A stretch of 64,000 nt of DNA from VAXT01 sp964591295 (GCA_964591295.1 CAZQAG010000007.1:1-64000); one strand, 5' to 3'. Positions 25,528 through 34,991 are shown, counted from the first letter of the stretch. Notes: generated by a model not told the origin, from the letters alone. Numbers and translations are program-made.

Positions 25528-26439
25528 CTATTTTTCAGCTTCCTCCTGCGAGACAACCCGGAACGCCAGCGGAAGCGTGCCGGTCTGCAGGACGAGGGCC
25601 AAGTCTCTCGCCTCGTTGATCGAGCCGATGCCGGTGATCTGCGCGCCGCTGTCGCCGGGAATGCCGCTGGGGTTTTCGTTGAAGTCGATCGTCGGCGCGG
25701 AGTGGATCTCGCGGTCAAGGACGATCGCGAACTGCTGGAACGCGATCTCCGCGTCACCGCCCATCCGGTTGTAAAGGCTCCGGCCGCGCGCTGCCAGAGT
25801 CCGCGTGATGTCGTGAAACTTCTTCGCGCCTGCCTCGGTGAACTGGATTAAGACGATGGGCCCGTGGTTTTCATCGAACTCCATGCGAGTCCCTTTGAGC
25901 TCGAGGTCGTCACCGGTCAGCTCCGGAACCGGATGCTCTCTGTCCTGCGGGTCGTAGTCGAAGAGGTAGTAGTACCTCCGCCCAGGGTCTTCCTGCACTC
26001 CCGGGCAGTAGCGAGCTTTCGGCCCGCAGGTCACGACAACTGTCTTCGGCCCGGCCGCCAGAGGCTTCGGCGATGCGACCGGGAACCCCTGTGCGTCGAT
26101 CGAACGGCCGCTCAGATTTCCCTGAAGGTCGAAGAACTCCAGCCGGGCCGGACGCAGAAGCACCGGGAGTGACCGATCGACCCGGTCGCTCGGGACGATG
26201 AGGACGATCTTCTTGCCCTCCCGCGAGATGAAAGGACGCTCGACTTTCAGCTTGTCCAGCCGTTCGCGCATGACCTCGATCGAGACGTTCACGTCGTCCT
26301 CGCTCACGGCCTGTGCACCCGTAGGCTCGAGAACCACTCGGGTCAACGAGTCGGGGCCGCCGTCGCTCTTCCTCTCTGCGCCGCACGCGACCCCGGTCAG
26401 AAGAAGGGTCAGCGCGAGTGCCGGCGCGGCATGGCGCAT
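25528..26439 (-). CDS. Stand-alone SecD periplasmic-domain (P1) paralog, probable lipoprotein
   Basis: A 303-aa exported protein: signal peptide ALALTLLLTGVAC (a weak lipobox), then a domain closely matching the extracytoplasmic P1 region of the SecDF gene two genes upstream. Shared stretches include PVPELTGDDLELKGTR, FQQFAIVLDREI, SAPTID, NPSGIP, GAQITGIGSI and LALVLQTG. It stops exactly where SecD would enter its membrane bundle and has no transmembrane helices. It is thus a duplicated SecD head on a lipid or signal anchor, perhaps a SecDF accessory or decoy. It ends the queA-tgt-yajC-secDF run. Confidence 0.85.
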   Translation of the reverse strand: MRHAAPALALTLLLTGVACGAERKSDGGPDSLTRVVLEPTGAQAVSEDDVNVSIEVMRERLDKLKVERPFISREGKKIVLIVPSDRVDRSLPVLLRPARLEFFDLQGNLSGRSIDAQGFPVASPKPLAAGPKTVVVTCGPKARYCPGVQEDPGRRYYYLFDYDPQDREHPVPELTGDDLELKGTRMEFDENHGPIVLIQFTEAGAKKFHDITRTLAARGRSLYNRMGGDAEIAFQQFAIVLDREIHSAPTIDFNENPSGIPGDSGAQITGIGSINEARDLALVLQTGTLPLAFRVVSQEEAEK

Positions 26440-26441
26440 CC

Positions 26442-26822
26442 TCAGTGAGGCGGCGCCGGTGACTTTGCAACAGTCTGTTGCGAAGTCTCTTTGGGGTCTT
26501 CGACAAGGCGGAGGCGGTGTTCGAGCTGCGCGACCCGGAGCTCGAGCTCCTCGAAGTCCGCGCGGGAGACCAGGCCGAGCTGCTTGAAGAGCCCTTCGAG
26601 CCCCATTCCGGCACGCTCGCTGGCCCGGACGGCCTCGCCGCGCCAGCGACGCGTCGTCTGCTCGATCAGCTCGCGCGCGTCCTCGCGGCGCATCCCGCCC
26701 GCCTTTGCGAGCTCGTCGGCCAGGGCATCCGCGCGTTCGGCGGTCATCGCGACCGCACCGAGAGCCGCGAGCCCGAAGCGCTCGAGCGCGTCGAGGACGG
26801 GGCTGTCCTTATCGGCGGCCAT
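26442..26822 (-). CDS. Phasin/PhaF-like coiled-coil protein
   Basis: A 126-aa helical protein (MAADKDSPVLDALERFGLAAL, then LADELAKAGGMRREDAREL and a C-terminal coiled coil LVSRADFEELELRVAQLEHR). The layout resembles polyhydroxyalkanoate granule-associated or phasin-family regulators, which pair a helical body with a coiled-coil end. No PHA synthase is in view, so the role is uncertain. I chose the ATG at 26822, which overlaps secDF by 14 nt; the frame extends to 26879. Confidence 0.6.
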   Translation of the reverse strand: MAADKDSPVLDALERFGLAALGAVAMTAERADALADELAKAGGMRREDARELIEQTTRRWRGEAVRASERAGMGLEGLFKQLGLVSRADFEELELRVAQLEHRLRLVEDPKETSQQTVAKSPAPPH

Positions 26823-29595
26823 GCGGGCGAGCGCGCCTGCGCTGCCGCCGGCGCTCGCGCTTCGACTTCTCGGTTGCACGCACTGCTGCTCCGTCCCCGT
26901 CGCCGACCGGCGCGAGCTCGGGAACGGCTGCCGAAACGGGCACCTTTTCCACCTCGACCGGTTCGCCGTCCCCGGTCACCTCTTCGACCGCTTTCCGATC
27001 CCTGTAGTCGGGACTGCGTTCGAGCAGCACCGCGAGGAACGGCGCGGCGATGAAGATGGTCGAGAAGGCGCTGATGCTGATCCCCACCAGAATGGCGAAA
27101 GCGAAGTCCTTGAGCGTGTCACCGCCGAAGAAGTACAGCGCCGAGACCGGGAGCAGGACGATGATCGTCGTCGCCAACGAGCGGCGGACGGTCTCCCAGA
27201 GCGACTGGTTCACGATCTGTGCGATCGTCGCCCGCCGCATGAGCGGCAGGTTCTCGCGAACGCGGTCGAAGATGATGATCGTGTCGTAGATCGAGTAACC
27301 GATGATCGTCAAGAAGGCTGCGACCGTCGAGGCCGTCACTTCCAGCCCCACGAACGAATAAATGCCGACAGCAATCAGCCCGTCGTTGACGATCGTTCTC
27401 AGGATCGGCACCGCGAATCGCCACTGGAACCGGAACGCGACGTAAAGGGTGATCAGGAAGAACGAGAAGACGACCGCGATGATCGCGCTGCGGAGGATCT
27501 GCTCGCTGAAGCTGGCAGAGACGTTCCGGATGCCGCGTGACGTGGCGTCGAAGCGATCCTCGAGCGCCGTGTTCAAACGGTTCAGCTCCGTCCGCTCGAG
27601 CTGCTTCGACTTGATCTGGAACTCCCGGAAGCCACCGCTGGCCGCTTCGGCACCGCGGCCCTGGATCTGAGCGTTCGCATTGCCGACGCGGGCTAGTTCA
27701 CCGCGAACGTCTTCGATCTGCACCGGCCGCGGAGTCGCGAAGCTCAGCTGGCTGCCGCCTCGAAAGTCGATGCCGAGGTTGAGACCCTTGATCGCGATCG
27801 AGCCGATCGAGAGTGCGATCAAGACCCCTGCGATCGTGAACCAGATTCGCCGGTGTCCGACCGCGTCGAAGCGCTGCCAGTTCGCAATGCGCTGGGCGCT
27901 GGCGCCCATGAAGCGAGGGTTGTCGAACCATTTGAACCCGCCAAGCAGGCCGAGCAGTCCTCGCGTCGCGAAGACCGCCGTGAGAATCGAGATCGCCGTC
28001 CCCAGTAGCAAGAGCGCGGCGAAACCCCGCACTCCACCCGTTGCGATCACGAACAGGATCATGGCGGTGATCGCCGTGACGACGTTCGCGTCGATGATCG
28101 TCGCGAGGCCTTTCGAGTAGCCCGCCGAAACCGCGGCGCGAACCGATCTGCCGGAGGCGGATTCCTCCTTGATCCGCTCGAAGATGACGATGTTGGCGTC
28201 CGCGGCGACGCCGATGGCCAGGATCATCCCGGCGAAGCCGGGCAGCGTCAGGGTGACGTTGAGGAGGAGGATCGCCGCATACATGAAGGCGGCGTAGAGG
28301 GCGAGCCCGATGACTGCAACTAGGCCCAGGAAGCGGTAGAAGGTGAGCAGGAAGAGCGCGACCAGAAGCAGCCCCGCCAAGGACGCGATGAGGGCCTGCC
28401 TAAGCGAGTCCTTTCCGAGGGTTGCGGAGACGTTTGTCTCGTCGACGATCGTGAACTTGACGGGTAGCGCGCCGGTCTGGAGCACGAGCGCGAGGTCCTG
28501 CGCCTCCCTGATCGATCCGATCCCGGTGATCTGGGCGCCGCTGTTGCCCGGGATTCCGCTCGGGTTCTCCTTGTAGTCGATCGTCGGCGCCGAGCGGATC
28601 TCGCGGTCGAGGACGATCGCGAACTGCTGGAAGGCCGTCTCGTCGTCGCCGCCGATCCGCTGGTGCACCTGCCGGCCGCGCACGGCCAAGTTCCGCGTGA
28701 TCTCCTGGAACTTGTCGCCCCCGCTGTCCGTGAACTGCATGAGCACGATTGGCTGGCTCTGCTGCGGATCGATGTCCTGCCGCGTTCCCTTGAGCACCAG
28801 GTCGGTGCCCGTCATCTCGGGAACCGGCTTCTCCTCATTCAGCGGGTCGTACCTGAAGAGATAGAAATAGGTGCGATCAGGCTCCTCCGGCACTCCCGGG
28901 CAGTACCGCGCTTCTGCCCGGCAGGTGATCACGACCATCTTCTCCGGGACCGCCAAGACCCTGGTGTTCTTCGGCAAGGCGCCCTTCTTCAGGCCCTGCT
29001 TCTTGACGTACTCCGATGCAAGGATCTCCGCCCGCGTCTGCACAGGACCGACCACGAGCTTGCGCAGAGTCCTGTCGCCCTGCTTCGTGCTCTCGATGAG
29101 GTAGAACTCCTGCGGCGTTCCCTCCTTCGCCTCCGACGTCACCGTCGCCGACGAGAGCAGCCGGAAGATCGACGTCTGCGCGACCGGGAAGCCATCAAAA
29201 TCGAGTGACACGCCCGGGACGAGATTCCCCTGGAGGTCGTAGAGCTCGAGCTGGGCCGTCTTCCCGATGATCTCGGTGGCCCGTTCTCGGTTGAAGACGC
29301 CTGCAAGCTGAACCCCGATCTGGTCCTCGCCCAGCGTGCGCACCTCGGGCTCGGAGACGCCGAACTTGTCGATGCGCTCGCGAATGATGTCCGCAGACCG
29401 GTCGAGATCCTCCTCGGTCAGGTCCTCGCCCTTTTCGGGACGCGCCTCGAGCACGACCTCCAACCCACCCTGAAGGTCGAGTCCCAGGATCGGTTTCTTG
29501 TGGACGGGCGAACCAGGGACGATGATCGCCAGGACGGCCACGAGGACCGCCAGCACCGATCCGAGCGTGATCAGTTGGGAACGTCGTTCTCTCAT
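26809..29595 (-). CDS. secDF: Fused protein-export membrane protein SecDF
   Basis: A 928-aa fusion of SecD and SecF, the proton-driven factor that pulls preproteins through SecYEG. The SecD half (about 1-560) has the first helix, LGLDLQGGLEVVLE, a large P1 head and a six-helix bundle (FAGMILAIGVAADANIVIFERIKEE). The SecF half starts about 563 (RRIWFTIAGVL, LNLGIDFRGGSQLSF) and has VTASTVAAFLTIIGYSIYDT with IIIFDRVREN. The tail is basic. The ATG at 29595 gives MRERRSQLITL; the longer frame to 29718 overlaps yajC. Fusion is seen in some Gram-positives; many bacteria have separate genes. Confidence 0.95.
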   Translation of the reverse strand: MRERRSQLITLGSVLAVLVAVLAIIVPGSPVHKKPILGLDLQGGLEVVLEARPEKGEDLTEEDLDRSADIIRERIDKFGVSEPEVRTLGEDQIGVQLAGVFNRERATEIIGKTAQLELYDLQGNLVPGVSLDFDGFPVAQTSIFRLLSSATVTSEAKEGTPQEFYLIESTKQGDRTLRKLVVGPVQTRAEILASEYVKKQGLKKGALPKNTRVLAVPEKMVVITCRAEARYCPGVPEEPDRTYFYLFRYDPLNEEKPVPEMTGTDLVLKGTRQDIDPQQSQPIVLMQFTDSGGDKFQEITRNLAVRGRQVHQRIGGDDETAFQQFAIVLDREIRSAPTIDYKENPSGIPGNSGAQITGIGSIREAQDLALVLQTGALPVKFTIVDETNVSATLGKDSLRQALIASLAGLLLVALFLLTFYRFLGLVAVIGLALYAAFMYAAILLLNVTLTLPGFAGMILAIGVAADANIVIFERIKEESASGRSVRAAVSAGYSKGLATIIDANVVTAITAMILFVIATGGVRGFAALLLLGTAISILTAVFATRGLLGLLGGFKWFDNPRFMGASAQRIANWQRFDAVGHRRIWFTIAGVLIALSIGSIAIKGLNLGIDFRGGSQLSFATPRPVQIEDVRGELARVGNANAQIQGRGAEAASGGFREFQIKSKQLERTELNRLNTALEDRFDATSRGIRNVSASFSEQILRSAIIAVVFSFFLITLYVAFRFQWRFAVPILRTIVNDGLIAVGIYSFVGLEVTASTVAAFLTIIGYSIYDTIIIFDRVRENLPLMRRATIAQIVNQSLWETVRRSLATTIIVLLPVSALYFFGGDTLKDFAFAILVGISISAFSTIFIAAPFLAVLLERSPDYRDRKAVEEVTGDGEPVEVEKVPVSAAVPELAPVGDGDGAAVRATEKSKRERRRQRRRARPHGRR

Positions 29596-29605
29596 GTGTT
29601 CTGGC

Positions 29606-29896
29606 CTAGGGTAGCGGCGTCTCCGGGGGTTCCGCAGGCTCCAACTCTGGCTCGGTGCGGACTGCGACGGAGGCCTTGGCCACGCGGATACGGGTCTCGG
29701 GCGCGATCTCGAGCACAACGTAGTCGTCCGCGACTTCGCGAACGGTGCCGTATACCCCGCCGGCTGTGATCACCTCGTCCCCCGCTGCGAGCTCAGCCAG
29801 TAGCTGCGACTGCCTCTGGCGTCGTCGGCGCTGGGGCAGCACGATCAGCACCCAGAACAGGACGAGCAGCAGGGCGAAGAAGATGAGCGGGTTCAC
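29606..29896 (-). CDS. yajC: Preprotein translocase subunit YajC
   Basis: A 96-aa single-helix protein: NPLIFFALLLVLFWVLIVLP, basic QRRRRQRQ, then the conserved cytoplasmic part LAAGDEVITAGGVYGTVREV. YajC associates with SecDF. It overlaps the tgt stop by 4 nt and lies directly upstream of secDF. Confidence 0.93.
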   Translation of the reverse strand: MNPLIFFALLLVLFWVLIVLPQRRRRQRQSQLLAELAAGDEVITAGGVYGTVREVADDYVVLEIAPETRIRVAKASVAVRTEPELEPAEPPETPLP

Positions 29897-31002
29897 GCAG
29901 CCTCCCTGTTCAGTCGGTCGAGTGTCTCGGCCTTGAAGGATGCCAGCTTGCCCTCTTCGATCGCCGCACGAGCGCCTGCCGTGAGCTGCAGCAGGAATCG
30001 AACGTTGTGCACAGTCAGGAGCCGCAGGCCGAGCAGCTCCTGCTGGTTGACGAGGTGCCTGATGTACGCACGCGTGAACCTCGAGCAGGCGGGGCAGTCG
30101 CAGCGCTCGTCGAGCGGGAGCTCGTCACGGGCAAAGCGGGCGTTCTTGAGGTTGAGGCGCCCGGTCGAGGTGAGCGCGGTGCCGGTCCGCCCCATCCTCG
30201 TCGGCAGGACGCAGTCGAACATGTCGACGCCCCGCTCGATCACCTCGAGGATCCCCTCCGGGTCACCGATGCCCATGAAGTAGCGGGGCTTCTCGGCGGG
30301 CAGAAGCGGGGCGGCGTCGGCGACGGTCTCGAACATCGGGTCGCGGGCCTCCCCCACGCTGAGCCCGCCGAGCGCGTGGCCGTCGAAGTCGAGGTCGACG
30401 ACCTCGGCGACCGACCGGCGCCGGAGCTCGGGGTCCGTCGCGCCCTGTGCGATTCCGAAGAGGAGCTGACCGGGAGCCCGGGGAGCCTTCCGTTGCCGGG
30501 CGGCCCACAGCGTCGTCAGGCGCACCGCCTCAGCCAGATCGTCCTGAGCGCCGCCCGCCGGGGCACAGACGTCCAGGCACATCGCGATGTCCGAGCCCAG
30601 CTTCGCCTGGATCTCGGCGACCGACTCGGGCGTGAAGCGCGCCTCGTCCCCGTCGTAGACCGAGCGAAACGTCACGCCGTCCTCGTCTACTCGCGTGATC
30701 GTGTCGCGGAGGGAGAAGACCTGGTAGCCGCCGGAGTCGGTGAGAATCGGCCCGTCCCAGCCCATGAACCTGTGGAGGCCGCCGAGCTCAGCGATCAGGT
30801 CTGCCCCGGGCCGGAACGACAGGTGATACGTGTTGCAGAGCACGATCTCGGCCCCGAGGTCGCGCACCTCGTCCGGGTCGAGCATCTTGACCGTCGCCTT
30901 CGTCCCGACGGGCATGAAGGCCGGAGTCCGAAGCTCGCCGTGCGCGGTCCGCAGCACGCCCGCGCGCGCCTCGCCATCGGTCGCTTCGACGAGATAGCTC
31001 AC
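29893..31002 (-). CDS. tgt: tRNA-guanine transglycosylase
   Basis: A 369-aa enzyme that swaps guanine-34 of Asp/Asn/His/Tyr tRNAs for the preQ1 base. It has FMPVGTKATVKMLDP, NTYHLSFRPG, LTDSGGYQVFSL, the catalytic region MFDCVLPTRMGRTG and the zinc motif CDCPAC with a downstream His (YIRHL). It overlaps queA by 4 nt; with queA and queG it covers late queuosine synthesis. Confidence 0.96.
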   Translation of the reverse strand: MSYLVEATDGEARAGVLRTAHGELRTPAFMPVGTKATVKMLDPDEVRDLGAEIVLCNTYHLSFRPGADLIAELGGLHRFMGWDGPILTDSGGYQVFSLRDTITRVDEDGVTFRSVYDGDEARFTPESVAEIQAKLGSDIAMCLDVCAPAGGAQDDLAEAVRLTTLWAARQRKAPRAPGQLLFGIAQGATDPELRRRSVAEVVDLDFDGHALGGLSVGEARDPMFETVADAAPLLPAEKPRYFMGIGDPEGILEVIERGVDMFDCVLPTRMGRTGTALTSTGRLNLKNARFARDELPLDERCDCPACSRFTRAYIRHLVNQQELLGLRLLTVHNVRFLLQLTAGARAAIEEGKLASFKAETLDRLNREAA

Positions 31003-31940
31003 AGGATCAGCATCGCGTCACCGAAGGAGTAGAAGCGGTAGCGCTCGGCGATCGCGAGCTCGTAGAGGCCGCGCGCCTCGCTCACGCCCGCGAAGGCCAT
31101 CACGAGCGCGAGGAGCGTCGAGCCCGGCAGATGGAAGTTCGTCAGCAGGGCATCGGTGCGCCGGAACTCGAAGCCCGGGGTGATGAAGAGGTCCGTTCGG
31201 CCCGAGAGTGGTGCGCCGCCGACGAGGGACTCGAGGACGCGGACGGTCGTCGTTCCGACCGCGAGCACGCGCTCGGCGGCTTGGATGCGTTCCCAGGCCT
31301 CGGGGCGGACGTCGTAGCGCTCGCTGTGGATCGGATGGTCGGTCAGGTCGTCCGCAGTCACCGGGCGGAAGGTGTCGAGCCCGACGTGGAGCGTCACACG
31401 CTCGACGTCGAGGCCCGCCAGGAGCTCGGGAGTGAAATGCAGACCGGCGGTCGGAGCGGCTGCCGAGCCCTCCTGGTCCGCATAGACCGTCTGGTAGCGC
31501 TCGGGATCGGCGAGCGGCTCGGTGATGTACGGCGGCAACGGAGCCTCGCCCTGAGGCGCCCCCTCGAGCCGCAGGCGCCAGCGGCCCTCGCCCAGGTGCT
31601 CGATGAGCTCGACCGGCCCGAGGCGCTGCCCCGCCTTCAAGCGGCGGGTCGGGCGCGCGAGTCCCTCCCACTCCCCGTCGCCGTTCAGCGGCTCGAGGAG
31701 CAAGACCTCGGCGTCGCCGCCTCCGGGCCGCTGCAGCCGGAGCCGCGCCGGGACGACCCGGGTGTCGTTCACGACGACGAGCTCGTTTGCGAGCTCGGCG
31801 GGAAGGTCGCGGAAGCCGCGATGCCGAACCTCGCCGGTTCCTCGATGCAAGACAAGTAGTCGTGAGTCGTCGCGGCGTTCCGCCGGGTGCTGGGCGATCA
31901 GCTCCGGCGGTAGCGAATACTCCAGCTCGACCCGCTTCAT
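30999..31940 (-). CDS. queA: S-adenosylmethionine:tRNA ribosyltransferase-isomerase
   Basis: A 313-aa enzyme that adds the epoxycyclopentanediol from SAM to preQ1 in tRNA, giving epoxyqueuosine. Family motifs: SLPPELIAQHPAERRDDSRLL, LVVNDTRVVPARL, AAPTAGLHFTPELL, VTLHVGLDTFRPV, and the C-terminal TNFHLPGSTLLALVMAFAG. It is the first gene of queA-tgt-yajC-secDF, an arrangement common in bacteria. Confidence 0.96.
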   Translation of the reverse strand: MKRVELEYSLPPELIAQHPAERRDDSRLLVLHRGTGEVRHRGFRDLPAELANELVVVNDTRVVPARLRLQRPGGGDAEVLLLEPLNGDGEWEGLARPTRRLKAGQRLGPVELIEHLGEGRWRLRLEGAPQGEAPLPPYITEPLADPERYQTVYADQEGSAAAPTAGLHFTPELLAGLDVERVTLHVGLDTFRPVTADDLTDHPIHSERYDVRPEAWERIQAAERVLAVGTTTVRVLESLVGGAPLSGRTDLFITPGFEFRRTDALLTNFHLPGSTLLALVMAFAGVSEARGLYELAIAERYRFYSFGDAMLIL

Positions 31941-31967
31941 CCGGCCCGAACGCTAGCGTTCTGGCCC

Positions 31968-32414
31968 ATGGACGAAGCTGCGATGGCACGCGCAAGGCAG
32001 CGGCTGGACGATGCGGCGAACGGCCGCACCGCTCAGGGCGACGTCGACGCGGGTCTCGAGCGGGCCCGGGCCCAGATCGAGGCGCTCGCAGAGCTCGCGG
32101 CGCAGCTCGAGACGACGCTTCCGGGACGGGTCGAGGAAGCGGTGCGCGAGGGCGTCCGCACCGAGGCAACGCCGGTCGCGCGGCAGCTCGCCGAGGTGCG
32201 CGGGCTCGCGGGGCAGACGATCCGCCGCCTCGAAGGCCTCGAGGGCGACCTCCTGGCCGAGCGGCATGCCCGTGTGGACGATCTGGCGTTGCTCGTCGAT
32301 CTCATCTCCTCCGGCTGGAACGGCGTCGACCAGCGCCTCGCCCGCATGGAGCGCAAGCTCGAGGCGGGCGGCGGCGCCGAGGTCTACCGCATCGAGGAGC
32401 GCAAGGCCGGCTAG
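31968..32414 (+). CDS. Hypothetical coiled-coil protein
   Basis: A 148-aa, almost wholly helical protein without signal or membrane segments. The heptad-like stretch (LERARAQIEALAELAAQLET to LEGDLLAERHARVDDLA) and the ending WNGVDQRLARMERKLEAGGG suggest a coiled coil. It starts 27 nt from the divergent queA. I do not recognise a family. Confidence 0.55.
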   Translation: MDEAAMARARQRLDDAANGRTAQGDVDAGLERARAQIEALAELAAQLETTLPGRVEEAVREGVRTEATPVARQLAEVRGLAGQTIRRLEGLEGDLLAERHARVDDLALLVDLISSGWNGVDQRLARMERKLEAGGGAEVYRIEERKAG

Positions 32415-32500
32415 CGGCCGATCCGGCCGCGCAGAGATCTCGGCCGGGGCAGGAAGTGCCACGGCGCGGCATGCTACGGACAACAGCCCGAGGAGGAGAC

Positions 32501-32893
32501 ATGCCGCCAGAGGACTACCCGGTCGTAACGCCGTACCTGTACTACGAAGACGCCGGAGCCGCCATGGACTGGCTCGTGGCCACCTTCGGCCTTTCCGAGA
32601 AAGTGCGGATGGCGAACGACGACGGAACCGTCGGTCACGGCGAGCTCGAGATTGGAAGCGGCGTCGTCATGCTCGGCCAGCCCGGTGCCGAGTACCAGGC
32701 CCCCAGGAACCGCGGTCGAGCAACGGCCGGTGTCCACGTCTACGTGGACGACGTCGACGCGCACTACGAACGGGCCAAGGCGGCCGGTGCCGAAATCACC
32801 CAGGAGCCGGCCGACCAAGAGTACGGCGACCGCCGGTACGACGCCAAGGACCTCGAAGGCCACGACTGGTTCTTCGCGCAGCGGCTGAGCTAA
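32501..32893 (+). CDS. VOC (glyoxalase/bleomycin-resistance) family protein
   Basis: A 130-aa protein with two beta-alpha-beta-beta-beta units: VTPYLYYEDAGAAMDWLVATF and GVHVYVDDVDAHYERAKAAGA, with the C-terminal YGDRRYDAKDLEGHDWFFAQ seen in many VOC proteins of the PhnB/YcgJ-like kind. The metal-ligand set is incomplete, so it may be a binding protein rather than an enzyme. The ATG at 32501 has a perfect AGGAGG 4 nt upstream. Confidence 0.85.
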   Translation: MPPEDYPVVTPYLYYEDAGAAMDWLVATFGLSEKVRMANDDGTVGHGELEIGSGVVMLGQPGAEYQAPRNRGRATAGVHVYVDDVDAHYERAKAAGAEITQEPADQEYGDRRYDAKDLEGHDWFFAQRLS

Positions 32894-34275
32894 GCCAGCT
32901 GCGCGGGTAGCACGAGCTCGAAGCGGCTACCTCGGCCGAGCTCGCTGTCGAGCTCGATGTGGCCGCCGAGCGCCAGCGCCAGCTCCCGCGCGATAGCCAA
33001 CCCCAGCCCGGTGCCCTTGCCGTCGTGCGTCCAGAAAGGCCGGAAGATGCGCTCCTGCTCCTCTGGGCCGATTCCCGGCCCGGTGTCCTCGACAGCCACG
33101 TGGATGCGGCCGTTCTCAGCGCTCAGGCGCAGCTCGACACTGCCGCCGTCGGGTGTCCAGCGGAAGGCGTTCGCGATCAGATTGGAGATGATCTGCAGGA
33201 CGCGATCGCCGTCCGAGACGATGACGGGCTCGGCGGAGACCTCCTGCGAGTAGACGATGTCGCGCTGCTTGGCCTCCTCGCCGAAGGCGGCATAGGCTTG
33301 ATCGAGGAGCGTCGCCATGTTGACCTCCTCGCGGAGGACGGTAAACCGGCGAGTGTCGAGCTTGGCAAGGTCGAGGACGTCGCCGACGAGCCGCTCGAGC
33401 CTGCCGGCCTCTGCTGCGATCACGTCGAGCGAGGCACTGCGCAACGCCGGATCTTCGACGACACCTTCGCGAAGCGCCTCCACGTGTCCGCGGATCGCCG
33501 TCAGCGGCGTTCGCAGCTCATGGGAAACCGTCATCAGGAAGTTCCGCTCGAGCTCTTCGGCCTCCGATAGCCGAGACGCCATCTGCCGGAACGAATCGGC
33601 CAGGTCGGCGATCTCGTCGCGCCCGCGCACGGCCGGCAACTCAACGTCGTAGTTGCCCTCCGCAACTTCGTCCGCCGCCTTCGCGAGCCTGCGCACCGGC
33701 CGCGTGATCCGGCCCGAGAGGTACCACGCGAGCCCGGTCGTGACGAGCACTCCGGCGAGCAGAGCAAGCGCGAGGCGCTCGAGCAGCGTCACGAGACGGT
33801 CGCGCAGCTCGGCCTGGGCCGTCGCCACGATGAGCGCGCCGAACGGCGGCCCGTCCTTCTCCAGGTAGAGCGGGTGCGCGACGGCGAGCCACTTCTTCGT
33901 TTCGCCGGGCGGCACGAATCGGAACTCGAGGATCTTGCCCTGTTTCCAGTCGATCGTGTTCTGCGGCAGGGTCTTGAGCCCCGATTGCTCACCCGAGAAG
34001 AACCCCAGGCCAACGTAGAACAGGCGGTTGCCGCTCGCGGCCTCGAGTTTCTTCGCCGCGAAGAACGGCGGCGGCTTGCCCTCCTCCTGTGCCCTGACCG
34101 CCTGCTCGGCGTAGAGCTGGGTCAACCCGGCCGCCTCCCGCCGCAGCTCGCGCCGCGCCTCATCCTGGGTGTAGTCCTGGAAGAGGCCAAAGGCGATCAG
34201 CGCCGCGAGCACCCCGGTCAGCGCAATCCCGGCGAGAAAGAGCGCCGGCAGGCGGAAGCGCAGTGACCTGAACAT
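32890..34275 (-). CDS. Membrane sensor histidine kinase
   Basis: A 461-aa kinase: helix 1 at about 8-30 (LPALFLAGIALTGVLAAL), an extracytoplasmic sensor of about 130 residues, helix 2 (LALALLAGVLVTTGLAWYL), a HAMP domain (RRLAKAADEVAEGNYDVELP), HisKA with the phospho-acceptor His in MTVSHELRTPLTAIRGH, and a HATPase domain (NLIANAFRWTPDGG, VEDTGPGIG, GTGLGLAIA). The start at 34275 lies 8 nt after the response regulator stop, so the pair is co-transcribed. The longer frame to 34335 is regulator shadow. Confidence 0.93.
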   Translation of the reverse strand: MFRSLRFRLPALFLAGIALTGVLAALIAFGLFQDYTQDEARRELRREAAGLTQLYAEQAVRAQEEGKPPPFFAAKKLEAASGNRLFYVGLGFFSGEQSGLKTLPQNTIDWKQGKILEFRFVPPGETKKWLAVAHPLYLEKDGPPFGALIVATAQAELRDRLVTLLERLALALLAGVLVTTGLAWYLSGRITRPVRRLAKAADEVAEGNYDVELPAVRGRDEIADLADSFRQMASRLSEAEELERNFLMTVSHELRTPLTAIRGHVEALREGVVEDPALRSASLDVIAAEAGRLERLVGDVLDLAKLDTRRFTVLREEVNMATLLDQAYAAFGEEAKQRDIVYSQEVSAEPVIVSDGDRVLQIISNLIANAFRWTPDGGSVELRLSAENGRIHVAVEDTGPGIGPEEQERIFRPFWTHDGKGTGLGLAIARELALALGGHIELDSELGRGSRFELVLPAQLA

Positions 34276-34283
34276 CTTCTTAG

Positions 34284-34991
34284 TTAAGCGGTCGCCGGCT
34301 CCTTCGCGGGCGAGACCTTGTAGCCGACGCCCCAAACGGTGACGATCGGCGAGGCTTCACCGAGCTTGCGGCGCAGCTGGCGGACGTGGACGTCCACGGT
34401 TCGCGTGTCTCCCGCGAAGGTGTAGCCCCAGACGCGCTCGAGCAGCTGATCGCGCGTCAGCACGAGGCCGCGATGGTCGAGCAGCTCCCAGAGCAGGTCG
34501 AACTCCTTCGGAGCAAGCTTGATCTCCTCGTCGCCCACCTTCGCCTCGCGGCGGCCGGCATCCACGCACAGGTCGCCGTGCCGGAGGGTCGCGCTCGCGA
34601 CGTCCTTGCGGTCGGGAGTCGAGCGGCGGAGGATGGACTTCACGCGCGCGACGAGCTCGCGGGGATTGAAAGGCTTCGTCAGGTAGTCGTCGGCGCCGAC
34701 CTCGAGGCCGATGATCTTGTCGACGTCCTCGTCCCGCGCCGTCAGCATCAGGATCGGCACCTCAGAGCGCCGACGCAGCCGGCGACAAACCTCGATCCCG
34801 TCGATGTCCGGCAGCATCAGATCGAGGACGATCAGCGACGGCTGCTGCGCCTCGGCCTTTGTCAGCGCGTCCTCGCCGGTCTCGGCGACGAGCACGTCGT
34901 AGCCGGCGTTCTTGAGGTACAGCGACACGAACGACGCGATCGAGGCTTCGTCCTCGACTACCAGCACTTTCTGCAGCGTGTTCAACGGCAT
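34284..34991 (-). CDS. OmpR/PhoB-family response regulator
   Basis: A 235-aa regulator with a complete receiver (VLVVEDE acidic pocket, acceptor Asp in LIVLDLMLPDIDG, Thr of LTARD, Lys of YLTKPF) and a winged-helix DNA-binding domain (LAPKEFDLLWELLDHRG, ERVWGYTF, TRTVDVHVRQLRRKL). The ATG at 34991 has GGAGG just upstream and avoids overlap with the preceding gene; the frame extends to 35024. It is partnered with the kinase downstream and probably binds the GTAAGGA direct repeat ahead of the operon. Confidence 0.93.
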   Translation of the reverse strand: MPLNTLQKVLVVEDEASIASFVSLYLKNAGYDVLVAETGEDALTKAEAQQPSLIVLDLMLPDIDGIEVCRRLRRRSEVPILMLTARDEDVDKIIGLEVGADDYLTKPFNPRELVARVKSILRRSTPDRKDVASATLRHGDLCVDAGRREAKVGDEEIKLAPKEFDLLWELLDHRGLVLTRDQLLERVWGYTFAGDTRTVDVHVRQLRRKLGEASPIVTVWGVGYKVSPAKEPATA

